Assembly (NCBI GenBank): GCA_902373515.1 | Contig: CABKML010000031.1 | Coordinates: forward strand, 1-13,181 | DNA: 13,181 bases | DNA from: an uncultured Eubacteriales bacterium | Lineage (GTDB): Bacteria; Bacillota; Clostridia; Saccharofermentanales; Fastidiosipilaceae | Direction of reading: 5' to 3' | Shown here: piece after piece, positions 1-6,380 of the stretch | Layout of the letters: each line of letters opens with the position of its first letter | How positions within the stretch are numbered: the first letter of the stretch is position 1 | Program-made: the position numbers and the translations under genes | The notes under the pieces: model-generated | What the model was told of the DNA's origin: nothing | Database searches by the model: none | What the model saw: the letters and a program-made list of their open reading frames with translations, nothing else

Positions 1-72
1 CGGTGTCTCAATCCACTGACCAGAGCGATATAGTTCTACAGCATTAAGTTTAAAAGCATAATCGTATTTCAT
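1..72 (-). CDS. IS3-family transposase OrfA, N-terminal fragment (runs off window)
   Basis: The ATG at 72-70 is preceded by a strong GAAAGGGG ribosome binding site about seven bases upstream. The 24 visible codons begin MKYDYAFKLNAVELY and continue RSGQWIETP. This is typical of the N-terminus of IS3-family OrfA proteins, where a helix-turn-helix domain recognises the element ends. In this family OrfA is normally joined to the DDE-type OrfB integrase by programmed -1 frameshifting, but neither the rest of OrfA nor OrfB is visible here. It is cut only by the window edge; nothing shows it to be defective. Confidence 0.7.
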   Translation of the reverse strand, partial: MKYDYAFKLNAVELYRSGQWIETP

Positions 73-79
73 ACAAAAA

Positions 80-110
80 CCCCTTTCACTGGTTTGTCCA
101 GTAAAAGGGG
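80..110. repeat. Hairpin inside the IS terminus
   Basis: CCCCTTTCACTGG (80-92) and CCAGTAAAAGGGG (98-110) pair at 12 of 13 positions around the loop TTTGT. The structure lies between the IS tip and the transposase ribosome binding site. It could block read-through transcription from outside into the transposase, or form part of the transposase binding site. The pairing is visible; the role is inferred. Confidence 0.6.
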
Positions 111-120
111 TACATATCAA

Positions 121-132
121 CGGCCGAGGTCC
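121..132 (-). other. Residual half of a terminator stem, apparently split by the IS
   Basis: On the minus strand, about 45 bases after the LRR gene stop, the sequence reads GGACCTCGGCCG and then, after TTGATA, the IS begins. The same GACCTCGGCCG block is the left arm of the intact terminator of the sister surface gene (4331-4361). Here no complementary GAGGTC arm or T-run follows before the IS end. The simplest reading is that the IS landed in the loop of this gene's terminator. The missing arm should lie on the far side of the IS, outside the window. Confidence 0.4.
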
Positions 133-408
133 TTTAACTTTAAAGTTTGACAGCTGAAGCTGCGCTTATCGCCTTATTTGCGGGAACGCAGAATTTCCAG
201 TCCGACAAAAGCATATGCCAGAAGCGAAACGTATGTTACCGCGTTGGCTGCTTCTCCCGTTTTCGCTACTTTATGCGGACGGATTGAAGGTTGCTCGTTC
301 ACAGTTGAACCTGCAGGTGTCGTCGGGTCAACTGTCACTTGTCCCTTGGATTGCGACGGCTGCGGTTGGGGCGGTGTAGGCGGCTGCGGAACCGGAACTG
401 TTTTTTTC

Positions 409-904
409 GTATAAATTGCATATACGGTCAAATCTTCGCTGACAACAGTATCTACAGTGAAAGCCTTGCCCTGACCGTCTTGTTGCGTGTTCCACTCTTT
501 GAATGTCAAGCCTTCTTCAGTCGGTGCAGCAGGCATAGCAGTCGCTGCTATTTTCTTGCCGGCTTCTACTTTAACTGTAGTTAACACGCTTCCGTCTTTT
601 TTATTAAATTTAACTGTTTTCTGATTCTGTACCGGCGGTTGCGGCGGTGTTACGGGGTTCTTCGTATAGATTGCATACACAGTCAAATCTTCGCTGACAA
701 CAGTATCTGCAGTAAAAGCCTTGCCCTGACCGTCTTGTTGCGTGTTCCACTCTTTGAACGTCAAGCCTTCTTCAGCCGGAGCAGCGGGCATGGAAGCAGC
801 TACTATTTTCTTACCCGTTTCTACTTTAACTGTAGTTAACGCGCTTCCGTCTTTTTTATTAAATGTAACTGTTTTCTGATTCTGTACCGGCGGTTGCGGC
901 GGTT
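409..904 (-). repeat. Two tandem DNA copies of the InlB-B module, 255-bp period
   Basis: The blocks 409-649 and 664-904 are nearly identical at the base level, from GTATA(A/G)ATTGCATA through GTACCGGCGGTTGCGGCGG, with a short divergent linker between them. Each encodes one InlB-B fold plus a PQPPVQNQ linker. The high nucleotide identity suggests recent duplication or gene conversion, so repeat number may vary between strains. Confidence 0.85.
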
Positions 905-1217
905 GCGGATCAGGATTTTGAGCATCATAGCTGATAGTAATAGTACCTGTGTAGCACATCTTATCATCGAAGATACCACCATATAAATCAGTAATCGATA
1001 TCCCGTCAATATCATCATCACTGCTAAAATCAATCTTCACATCACCGGTATGCGGGAATTTATTGAGAATAAACTTGGCATTTTTTACTTCACCGTCAGA
1101 TTTATTTGCATCCTGCACAGTAAATTTAAGCTTATCAGCATATTTCAGCGCAAGCGGTGTTTCTTTGGTATTTGATTTCAATTTAATAGTCTGATCATAA
1201 ACATAAAATTCCGTTAA

Positions 1218-1943
1218 ATTTTTCAATTCTTTTACAGGACTGATATCGCGGATGCAATTGGTATAGACATCAAGTTTAGCTAATTTCTTCAAACCCTTGA
1301 GTGCGTCAAGTTTTTCAATATTGTTGCTTGAGGCATCAAGTTCAGTTAAATTACTTAATCCCTTTAACGCAGCAACATCACTTATTTTATTGCTACCAAC
1401 GTTTAATGTTGACAAAGTCACTAAATTGGCTAACGGCGTAATATCGGAAACGTTATTACCACTAACAGAAAGTGTATTAAGTTTAGTCAAATTTTTCAGC
1501 GTATCTATCTGCGTAATTTGATTGGTACCTAAATTAAGATTGGTAATATCGGTCAAGGCAGCAAGCGGTGTAATATCGGAAAATTTATTTTGCGCCAAAT
1601 TAAGATCGGTAATATCGGTCAAAGCAGCAAGCGGCTTAATGTCGGAAATTTTATTGCTCGACAGATCAAGCTTGGTCAACTTGGTCAAACCGGCAAGCGG
1701 AGTTATATCGGTAACTCCATTACGTGCCAAACTCAAGTCAGTCAGTTCCGTTAAATTTTGCAGCGGCGTAATATCCTTAATTTGGTTATCGTTCAGTTGA
1801 AGGTCCTTCAAATTCTTCATCTGCGCCAACGGCGTAATGTCGGAAATTTTATTCTGAGCTAAATTAAGGACTGTTAATTTGGTCAAAGCTGCCAACGGCT
1901 GTATATCCTCAATCTGATTTTGATCAAGCTCAAGTTCCGTTAA
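1218..1943 (-). repeat. Eleven 66-bp LRR-coding repeats
   Basis: Each 66-base unit encodes one 22-residue internalin-type LRR. Several units are close in sequence: the two consecutive ALTDIT(D/N)LNL units around 1490-1630 share AATATCGGTCAA(G/A)GCAGCAAG. These could promote repeat gain or loss by slippage or recombination. Confidence 0.8.
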
Positions 1944-2470
1944 ATTCTTAAAATACTGCATACCTGTAAGATCTTTAATTTCATGGCTACCGAAAGTCAG
2001 ACGATATGTATTTGTCACATCACCCGGTACCGGTCCCAACTTTTCCGCCTCCGCCGGCGTAATATCCTGCGCATCGGCTTTAATAATATGTCGATCTTTC
2101 ATATACTGCAGCAATGAAGCCTTAAGTTTCTGATCCTTGAACTGAATCACAGTTTGGGCAGCAGGCGGGGTAACCTACCCGGAAGCCTCACTGACGACAG
2201 GCGTTGCGCCCATACCTACACCCACAGATATCGCACACATACTCACACTGAGAAGCAGCGACAAAAATAAATTCGAATTCTTACTCCATTTCATAAGCAA
2301 TTCTCCAATATAGCAAAACAATCTCTATGTACTCCTACGTACACGAACAGATTGTACTGCAGCAAAATTTGTCCTTTTTATACAAATTTTTTAACGTTTT
2401 ATACTACATCGGATAAACCTTAAGTTAAAAGAGTCGCGTGGTGCAAGAAAATCCGGCCAAAAAGCATTGC

Positions 2471-3265
2471 TTACTTTTTAGGCACTCCCCGCAAATGGAC
2501 CTCACCGATATTTGCTCTCACCTTAAATTCCACAGTTTCCTCCCCCTTACCGGCTTGGGTAAATTTCGAATCTATAACAGACTGGCCGAGTTGGACGTGC
2601 TTATCAATCATGTATGTCTTATCCGGATCATGCACCAAAGTGCCTTTTATACTACCGATACCGGCGTACAGCTGCATCTTTTCGTTAATCTCCAAATTAC
2701 CCAAATCAATCTCCCCGATATTACTGTTCACGCTTAAATCTTTGAGGCGTAAATCATCAAGTTGAACCAAACCGGCATTCGCATTCACCTGTACTCTATC
2801 CAATATATGCGGCACTTCCAAAACAATACGGGAACCTTTTGTTGTTCGTTTGTTGCCGATTGTAATTTCGAACAGTGCAGAATCTTTTTTCTCATCTATT
2901 TCCTTAACTTGCAATTTGTTATTATGCTGCGATACTACAAGATTCCTTTTGTCCCCGGAATATCTCACATTGTAAGTATTAGAAGCCGACGGCCTGATTT
3001 CAACTGCCGCATTTTGCGCCTCAACCTCAACTTCATTCAAACCCGGGTTTATAGTATAAACATCCTCTTGGCCGAAAGTAGTGTCAGCAACACCTTTCAG
3101 AACCTCAGGGCCTATGTGCATATTGCCTATAATTTTATCCAACGGCAGCCGCTGCAACAAAGAATAGCCGCCTGCAGATAGAGAAATAACAATCAAAAAT
3201 ATACCGCCGGCGATCAGCATCCACGTAATCTGCTTATAGCTTCGCTTACTATCTTTTCTCATCAT
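2471..3265 (-). CDS. DUF4097-type envelope protein, third gene of the PadR operon
   Basis: This 264-residue protein has a lysine/arginine-rich cytoplasmic start, one transmembrane helix at about 14-36 (ITWMLIAGGIFLIVISLSAGG), and then a long extracytoplasmic beta-rich region. The region has repeated short strands such as LQVKEID, IVLEVPHI, VQLDDLRLKDLSVNSNIGEI and IGSIKGTLV. This is the pattern of DUF4097 putative adhesin-like beta-helix proteins that follow DUF1700 genes. Its ATG overlaps the upstream TGA (ATGA at 3265-3262), with GAGGAAAC upstream, so translation is coupled. A second ATG directly follows the first. Biochemical function is not established for the family. Context suggests envelope sensing or maintenance with its partner. 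A weak AAAAAG/CTTTTT hairpin just after the stop could end the operon. Confidence 0.8.
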   Translation of the reverse strand: MMRKDSKRSYKQITWMLIAGGIFLIVISLSAGGYSLLQRLPLDKIIGNMHIGPEVLKGVADTTFGQEDVYTINPGLNEVEVEAQNAAVEIRPSASNTYNVRYSGDKRNLVVSQHNNKLQVKEIDEKKDSALFEITIGNKRTTKGSRIVLEVPHILDRVQVNANAGLVQLDDLRLKDLSVNSNIGEIDLGNLEINEKMQLYAGIGSIKGTLVHDPDKTYMIDKHVQLGQSVIDSKFTQAGKGEETVEFKVRANIGEVHLRGVPKK

Positions 3266-3882
3266 TTATGTTTCCTCACTTTCAATAAAATAACTAAATA
3301 TAAATGCCTGACAGCGCTTGCAAGCCGTTCAGTCAAGCGCCAACCTGACCGAAGCAACAATGACGCCAGCCCCAAGCCGGTCAAACCGATGCCCAAAATC
3401 AGCCCGATTTCGGCAACAGTCGCTCCGCTTATAGCGAAAAGGCCGTACCAAAAAATGTTAGCTACAAAGACAACAAGTAGTATGACAAAAGTAAGCAGCA
3501 GCAAAAAGAATGCTAAGATAAAAATAAACACTATCGGCACCGAAATCAGTAACGCAACAACCAGAGGTATACTTACCGGCGCTGCCAAAATTCCCAATAA
3601 TATCAGTAACCACCAATACCGGCTCTTATGAACTTTGATTTTAGCGTTGCTCTCTTCGGCCATGTTGCCGGCAGAAGCAACAATATTCTCGCTCAAAAGC
3701 TTACTCATAATCTCATTGGCAGCATCTTTCGGCGAGCCCAGTTCTCTTATACGTTCTGCCTCGCCCTCTTCCCCGACAGCGTCAAAACCTTCCTGAAAGT
3801 AATCTAAGGCATCCTGCAAATCTGCCGGCGGCAATTTACGCAAATATCTCGCCAACTCTTTCATATATTCTTCTCTATTCAT
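3262..3882 (-). CDS. DUF1700 / HAAS-domain membrane protein
   Basis: The chosen start is the ATG at 3882, which has AAGGAGGACAAAAA in front of it. An upstream in-frame ATG at 3918 lies inside the PadR gene with no such site. The 206-residue product begins MNREEYMKELARYLRKLP, followed by the acidic EGFDAVGEEGEAERIRELGSP segment. That is a HAAS/DUF1700 signalling domain of about 80 residues. It then has about four hydrophobic helices, including an unusually long run of V, L, I and F (residues about 100-150). Its start overlaps the PadR stop by 8 bases and its stop overlaps the DUF4097 start by 4. Such PadR-HAAS-DUF4097 trios are common in Firmicutes and are thought to couple an envelope signal to PadR control; the exact signal is unknown. 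Confidence 0.85.
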   Translation of the reverse strand: MNREEYMKELARYLRKLPPADLQDALDYFQEGFDAVGEEGEAERIRELGSPKDAANEIMSKLLSENIVASAGNMAEESNAKIKVHKSRYWWLLILLGILAAPVSIPLVVALLISVPIVFIFILAFFLLLLTFVILLVVFVANIFWYGLFAISGATVAEIGLILGIGLTGLGLASLLLRSGWRLTERLASAVRHLYLVILLKVRKHK

Positions 3883-4195
3883 TTTTGTCCTCCTTCCCGA
3901 TAACAGCATCCAACTCATCCCGATACGTTTGCCACTCTGCCCTTAACATCTGCAGCCGTTTTTCTCCAACCGGTGTCAAATGATAATATTTGCGACGTCT
4001 GCCCTGAATTTCCTGCTCATAAGTCGTTAAATAATTACTACCTACAAGTCGCTTCAGTATCGGATATAAAGTCGATTCGTTGATATCGGCAACTTTTTTG
4101 ACAAAGCGGCTGATCTCATAACCATATGAGTCGGCACGATCCACAACAGCTAAAATCATGCATTCAATCAATTGAGCCGAAACGCTATAGTACAT
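3875..4195 (-). CDS. PadR-family transcriptional regulator
   Basis: This 106-residue winged-helix protein has the PadR landmarks: MILAVV and YGYEISRFV in helices 1-2, ESTLYPILKRL in the recognition helix region, and GRRRKYYHLTPVGEKRL in the wing and start of the dimerisation helix. Its length matches the small PadR subfamily. The start ATG at 4195 has AAAGGAGAGC upstream. It is the first gene of an overlapping operon with the DUF1700 and DUF4097 genes. A 26-bp perfect palindrome sits between its promoter and its ribosome binding site, so autorepression is very likely. PadR proteins act as dimers on such dyads; the effector is not predictable here. Confidence 0.92.
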   Translation of the reverse strand: MYYSVSAQLIECMILAVVDRADSYGYEISRFVKKVADINESTLYPILKRLVGSNYLTTYEQEIQGRRRKYYHLTPVGEKRLQMLRAEWQTYRDELDAVIGKEDKNE

Positions 4196-4228
4196 TCATT
4201 GCTCTCCTTTGTGTATTATTTTTCTACA

Positions 4229-4254
4229 TATAAATTCTATATATAGAATTTATA
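4229..4254. promoter_or_regulatory. 26-bp perfect palindrome, candidate PadR operator
   Basis: Both halves read TATAAATTCTATA towards the centre between 4241 and 4242, with no mismatch. The site starts four bases downstream of the proposed -10 and ends 33 bases before the padR start codon. A bound repressor would cover the transcription start. PadR dimers bind AT-rich dyads of this size, so this is the obvious autoregulatory site. The symmetry is seen; the binding is inferred. Confidence 0.7.
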
Positions 4255-4257
4255 CAT

Positions 4258-4286
4258 ATGTTAGTATCGCCGAGCACTTTTGTCAA
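4258..4286 (-). promoter_or_regulatory. Sigma-A-type promoter of the PadR operon
   Basis: The minus strand has TTGACA at 4286-4281 (perfect -35), a 17-base spacer, and TAACAT at 4263-4258 as -10 (four of six). The start point would fall in the adjoining palindrome, giving a leader of roughly 50-60 bases before padR. Confidence 0.6.
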
Positions 4287-4319
4287 GTACAAAGCTACTC
4301 CCTCTTGCAAGTGTAACTA

Positions 4320-4361
4320 AATTAAACAAAACGACCTCAGCTGTTTTCCGGCCGAGGTCGT
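4320..4361 (-). terminator. Rho-independent terminator of the 4418-6118 surface-protein gene
   Basis: Minus-strand ACGACCTC (4361-4354) pairs with GAGGTCGT (4338-4331); the stem can extend inward as GGC/GCT across a mismatch. It is followed by TTTTGTTTAATTT. It lies about 57 bases after the stop codon at 4418. Confidence 0.75.
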
Positions 4362-4417
4362 CTATCTTGATATCGTGAACAATCCGCTGAAACGGAGCGG
4401 AGAATATCTACATCGCT

Positions 4418-6118
4418 TTAACTTTTTTTACGTAAACTCATAAGGGCAGCAAGTGCCAAACTTAACACTGCTGAAAATCCGCCGAAATAAGCCGATTCAC
4501 CGGTTTTCGCCACTCTATGTTTTTCAGGCGGCAACTCCACAACAGGTTCAGTTTCAGGTGCCGGTTCTGTTAATGACGGTGTAGGCTGCTTCGGCTCAGG
4601 TTGCGGCGATTTGGGCTTAACAGTTACAGTCGCCGACTTCGTAACACTCGCCTTTCCTTTATCCGCAAGCGTGAACGTAATCGTATAAGTGCCGGACTTG
4701 GTATTATCAAATCCACCCTTATCCACAAGCTTAACCTCATTCTTCAAATCTCCATCTTCCGGATCGTTCGCGGAAACTATCAAGCTCCGCAAATCAAATG
4801 CGTCGCCTGCCGTAATCGTCTTATCCTGTAATATCAGCGTCGGTGCAGCATTCACAACAGCAGCATTCCGATCATAAACGGCATATACAGTCATATCCGC
4901 ACTAACAACAGTATCTTTTGTAAAAGCCTTGCCTTGACCGTCTTCCTGTGTATTCCACTCCTTGAAAGTATATCCGTCTTTAGACGGTGCCGCCGGCATC
5001 TTCTGTCCGGAAACACTGTTATTGCTTATACTTTTACCTTCCTCAACGTTGACTGCGGCATAACCGGTATCTTTGCCATTTACAAAAGTAATTTTGCAAA
5101 TCTTAGTAATTTTGTAGGTAAACTTCGAAGTTGCAATTACCCTAGGATTACCATTATACATATCAAAAGATACACATTGACCATTAAGTGTTCCGGTTTT
5201 TGTCGCCACATATTTTCCGGCGTTATTCTTTTGGAAGTAAGATGATTGTTCAATTGGTACCAGATTACCGTTTTCTTCAAATCCTTCTATTGCAGAAATA
5301 ACATAATTACCGCTGGCTTGCGTAAATGTAATAGGCCGCTTGTATTCTTCGCCTACTCCGATTGTGAAAGTTCCCAGATCCTGATTATCGAACGAAGCAT
5401 CATTTTTATTAGGATCGGAGGATGGATGTAATTTATACTTACCCAAATTCTCTTTTACCACAATTTCCCTAATTTTGTTCCCTTGAAAAGCGACACTGCC
5501 AATTCCGGCAAGATAATACGGATTAGCATCTGTATCGTGCTCTTTGCCCTTGCCATCAAGCACGCCTTCAAACACCACTTTTTCAATTTCATTAGCAACA
5601 AATGCTGCGCTATGTATTGAAATGACATTTTTCGGAATAGTAAGAGTTCCCTTAATTTTGTTCCAGCCGAACGCACCGTATTCTATAATCTTAAGAGATT
5701 GCGGAAGCGTTACGCCCTCAATATAAGTCTCGCCGTCAATGTGTTTATGCTTATTCCCGACTTTGTCAGCCCGACCGGTAAAAGCACATTCATGAATTAC
5801 CTCAATGCCCTCAGGAATCACAACATGATGATTTTTCTTAAGTTTCTCCTTGCCTTTGGCGCTAAGTCCGTCCACATACTCATTTACCGTCTGACCGGTC
5901 TCCGGATAATAAACATTTTTCCTGCCTCCGACAGTTTTTCCATCAGCAGAAATATTAAAATCGTCGCGTGTCCACACCGTCGAATCATCTTGAGCCTCGG
6001 AACTTGCGGCATAAGCAATTGTCGGCACAAAATTAATTGCCGGCGTCAACGTCGCCCACATACTCACACTTAAAATAACAGGTAACACGGTTTTTATCTT
6101 TACTTTATAGCATTTCAT
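4418..6118 (-). CDS. BspA-like LRR / InlB-B / Ig-like cell-surface protein with VAKTGE sorting tail
   Basis: The start chosen is the ATG at 6118 (MKCYKVKIKTVL), which directly opens a Sec signal peptide ending near AYAASS. The in-frame ATG at 6178 lies only a few bases from the likely transcription start and would put 20 polar residues before the signal. The product is about 566 residues. BspA-type LRR_5 repeats are at about 100-225 (LPQSLKIIEYGAFGWNKI, then IPKNVISIHSAAF, then GSVAFQGNKI). A spacer domain follows. One InlB-B repeat is at about 340-417 (TFKEWNTQ), close to the two in the 174-2294 protein. An Ig-like domain of the kind with DPEDGDL and SGTYTITFTLAD is at 423-503. A Pro/Glu linker and HRVAKTGE + hydrophobic helix + RKKS finish it. 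It is likely sortase-anchored and displayed on the wall; the ligand is unknown. It has its own promoter and terminator. Confidence 0.88.
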   Translation of the reverse strand: MKCYKVKIKTVLPVILSVSMWATLTPAINFVPTIAYAASSEAQDDSTVWTRDDFNISADGKTVGGRKNVYYPETGQTVNEYVDGLSAKGKEKLKKNHHVVIPEGIEVIHECAFTGRADKVGNKHKHIDGETYIEGVTLPQSLKIIEYGAFGWNKIKGTLTIPKNVISIHSAAFVANEIEKVVFEGVLDGKGKEHDTDANPYYLAGIGSVAFQGNKIREIVVKENLGKYKLHPSSDPNKNDASFDNQDLGTFTIGVGEEYKRPITFTQASGNYVISAIEGFEENGNLVPIEQSSYFQKNNAGKYVATKTGTLNGQCVSFDMYNGNPRVIATSKFTYKITKICKITFVNGKDTGYAAVNVEEGKSISNNSVSGQKMPAAPSKDGYTFKEWNTQEDGQGKAFTKDTVVSADMTVYAVYDRNAAVVNAAPTLILQDKTITAGDAFDLRSLIVSANDPEDGDLKNEVKLVDKGGFDNTKSGTYTITFTLADKGKASVTKSATVTVKPKSPQPEPKQPTPSLTEPAPETEPVVELPPEKHRVAKTGESAYFGGFSAVLSLALAALMSLRKKS

Positions 6119-6191
6119 AAATATTCCATCTTTCCGGATCAGGTTCACATTTTCATATATTATCAAACCTATTCGCATAATTACTCACGCC

Positions 6192-6200
6192 ATTATATCA
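6192..6200 (-). promoter_or_regulatory. Extended -10 promoter for the 4418-6118 gene
   Basis: The minus strand reads TGATATAAT (6200-6192), a perfect -10 with the TGn extension. The -35 region (around GATTTT) is poor, as often with extended -10 promoters. Transcription would start near 6185 and leave a leader of about 65 bases before the ATG at 6118. This argues against the upstream ATG at 6178. Confidence 0.6.
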
Positions 6201-6297
6201 GATTGACTGTTATAAAATCTTATATCCGGAATAACTGTATTATTCCTGTAATACTGTATATCCTCAGATGCGACCGCCTGTAGGCAAGGCTCAGAAA

Positions 6298-6321
6298 CAA
6301 AATCAGCATTTTGCTCAAAAT
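6298..6321 (-). terminator. Weak AT-rich hairpin pair after the YcxB-like gene
   Basis: On the minus strand ATTTTG-AG-CAAAAT-GCTG-ATTTTG allows two mutually exclusive stems sharing the middle CAAAAT arm; the second is followed by TTTC. It lies 60 bases past the stop at 6381 and could be an inefficient terminator. Nothing else in 6201-6380 looks coding. Confidence 0.25.
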
Positions 6322-6380
6322 TTCAACAGCTTGCCCCCGGAGCATTCGCTACACGCTTAAAATCAGGGATTTTTCGGTTT

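Larger units (their letters stand above)
1..114 (-). mobile_element. IS3-family insertion sequence, left end only
   Basis: Read on the minus strand, the element begins near 114 with TGTACCCCTTTTACTGGACA, a TG-start terminus of the kind seen in the IS3 family. It is followed about 40 bases later by the ribosome binding site and start of a transposase OrfA-like gene that continues past base 1. The first bases also form a hairpin at 80-110 (12 of 13 pairs, loop TTTGT), common in IS3-type ends. The other terminus and the target duplication lie outside the window. The insertion point sits just downstream of the LRR surface-protein gene. Family assignment is inferred from the end sequence plus the first 24 residues of the transposase. 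Confidence 0.72.
174..2294 (-). pseudogene. Internalin-like LRR / InlB-B surface protein, interrupted by in-frame TAG after the signal peptide
   Basis: The true start is the ATG at 2294-2292, with GGAG eight bases upstream. It gives a Sec signal peptide (MKWSKNSNLFLSLLLSVSM, then a small-residue stretch ending SEASG). Codon 40 (2177-2175) is TAG. The same frame then continues open for 666 codons to TAA at 176-174. The mature part, numbered from the original ATG, has an internalin-type cap near 49-117, about eleven 22-residue LRRs at 118-359 (LxxLxLxxNxIxDIxPLxxL), and an inter-repeat region. Two InlB-B (Flg_new) modules with the FKEWNTQ motif follow, then proline-rich linkers and a sorting tail HKVAKTGE + hydrophobic segment + RSRK. 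It should be a sortase-anchored adhesin. The GTG at 2150 has no ribosome binding site and lies inside the domain, so it is a poor start. Without stop suppression, only the signal peptide is made. Confidence 0.85.

Noticed and set aside
178..1800. Plus-strand open frames opposite the LRR and InlB-B regions
   Set aside because: They are low-complexity antisense images of the repeats, without ribosome binding sites or recognisable domains.
2148..2150. GTG as the real start of the LRR protein
   Set aside because: No ribosome binding site, it lies inside the internalin cap (VIQFKDQKLK), and a perfect signal peptide with ribosome binding site is found in the same frame 48 codons upstream.
2175..2177. 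TAG read as pyrrolysine or other recoded residue
   Set aside because: Nothing near it resembles a recoding element beyond a 5-bp hairpin, and other genes in the window use TAG as a stop.
2320..2345. TGTAC/GTACA inverted repeat in the leader of the LRR gene
   Set aside because: Only five pairs around six bases; too weak to call an operator or riboswitch.
6119..6178. Upstream ATG at 6178 as start of the second surface protein
   Set aside because: It is only about seven bases from the predicted transcription start, has no ribosome binding site, and would put 20 residues ahead of a well-formed signal peptide.
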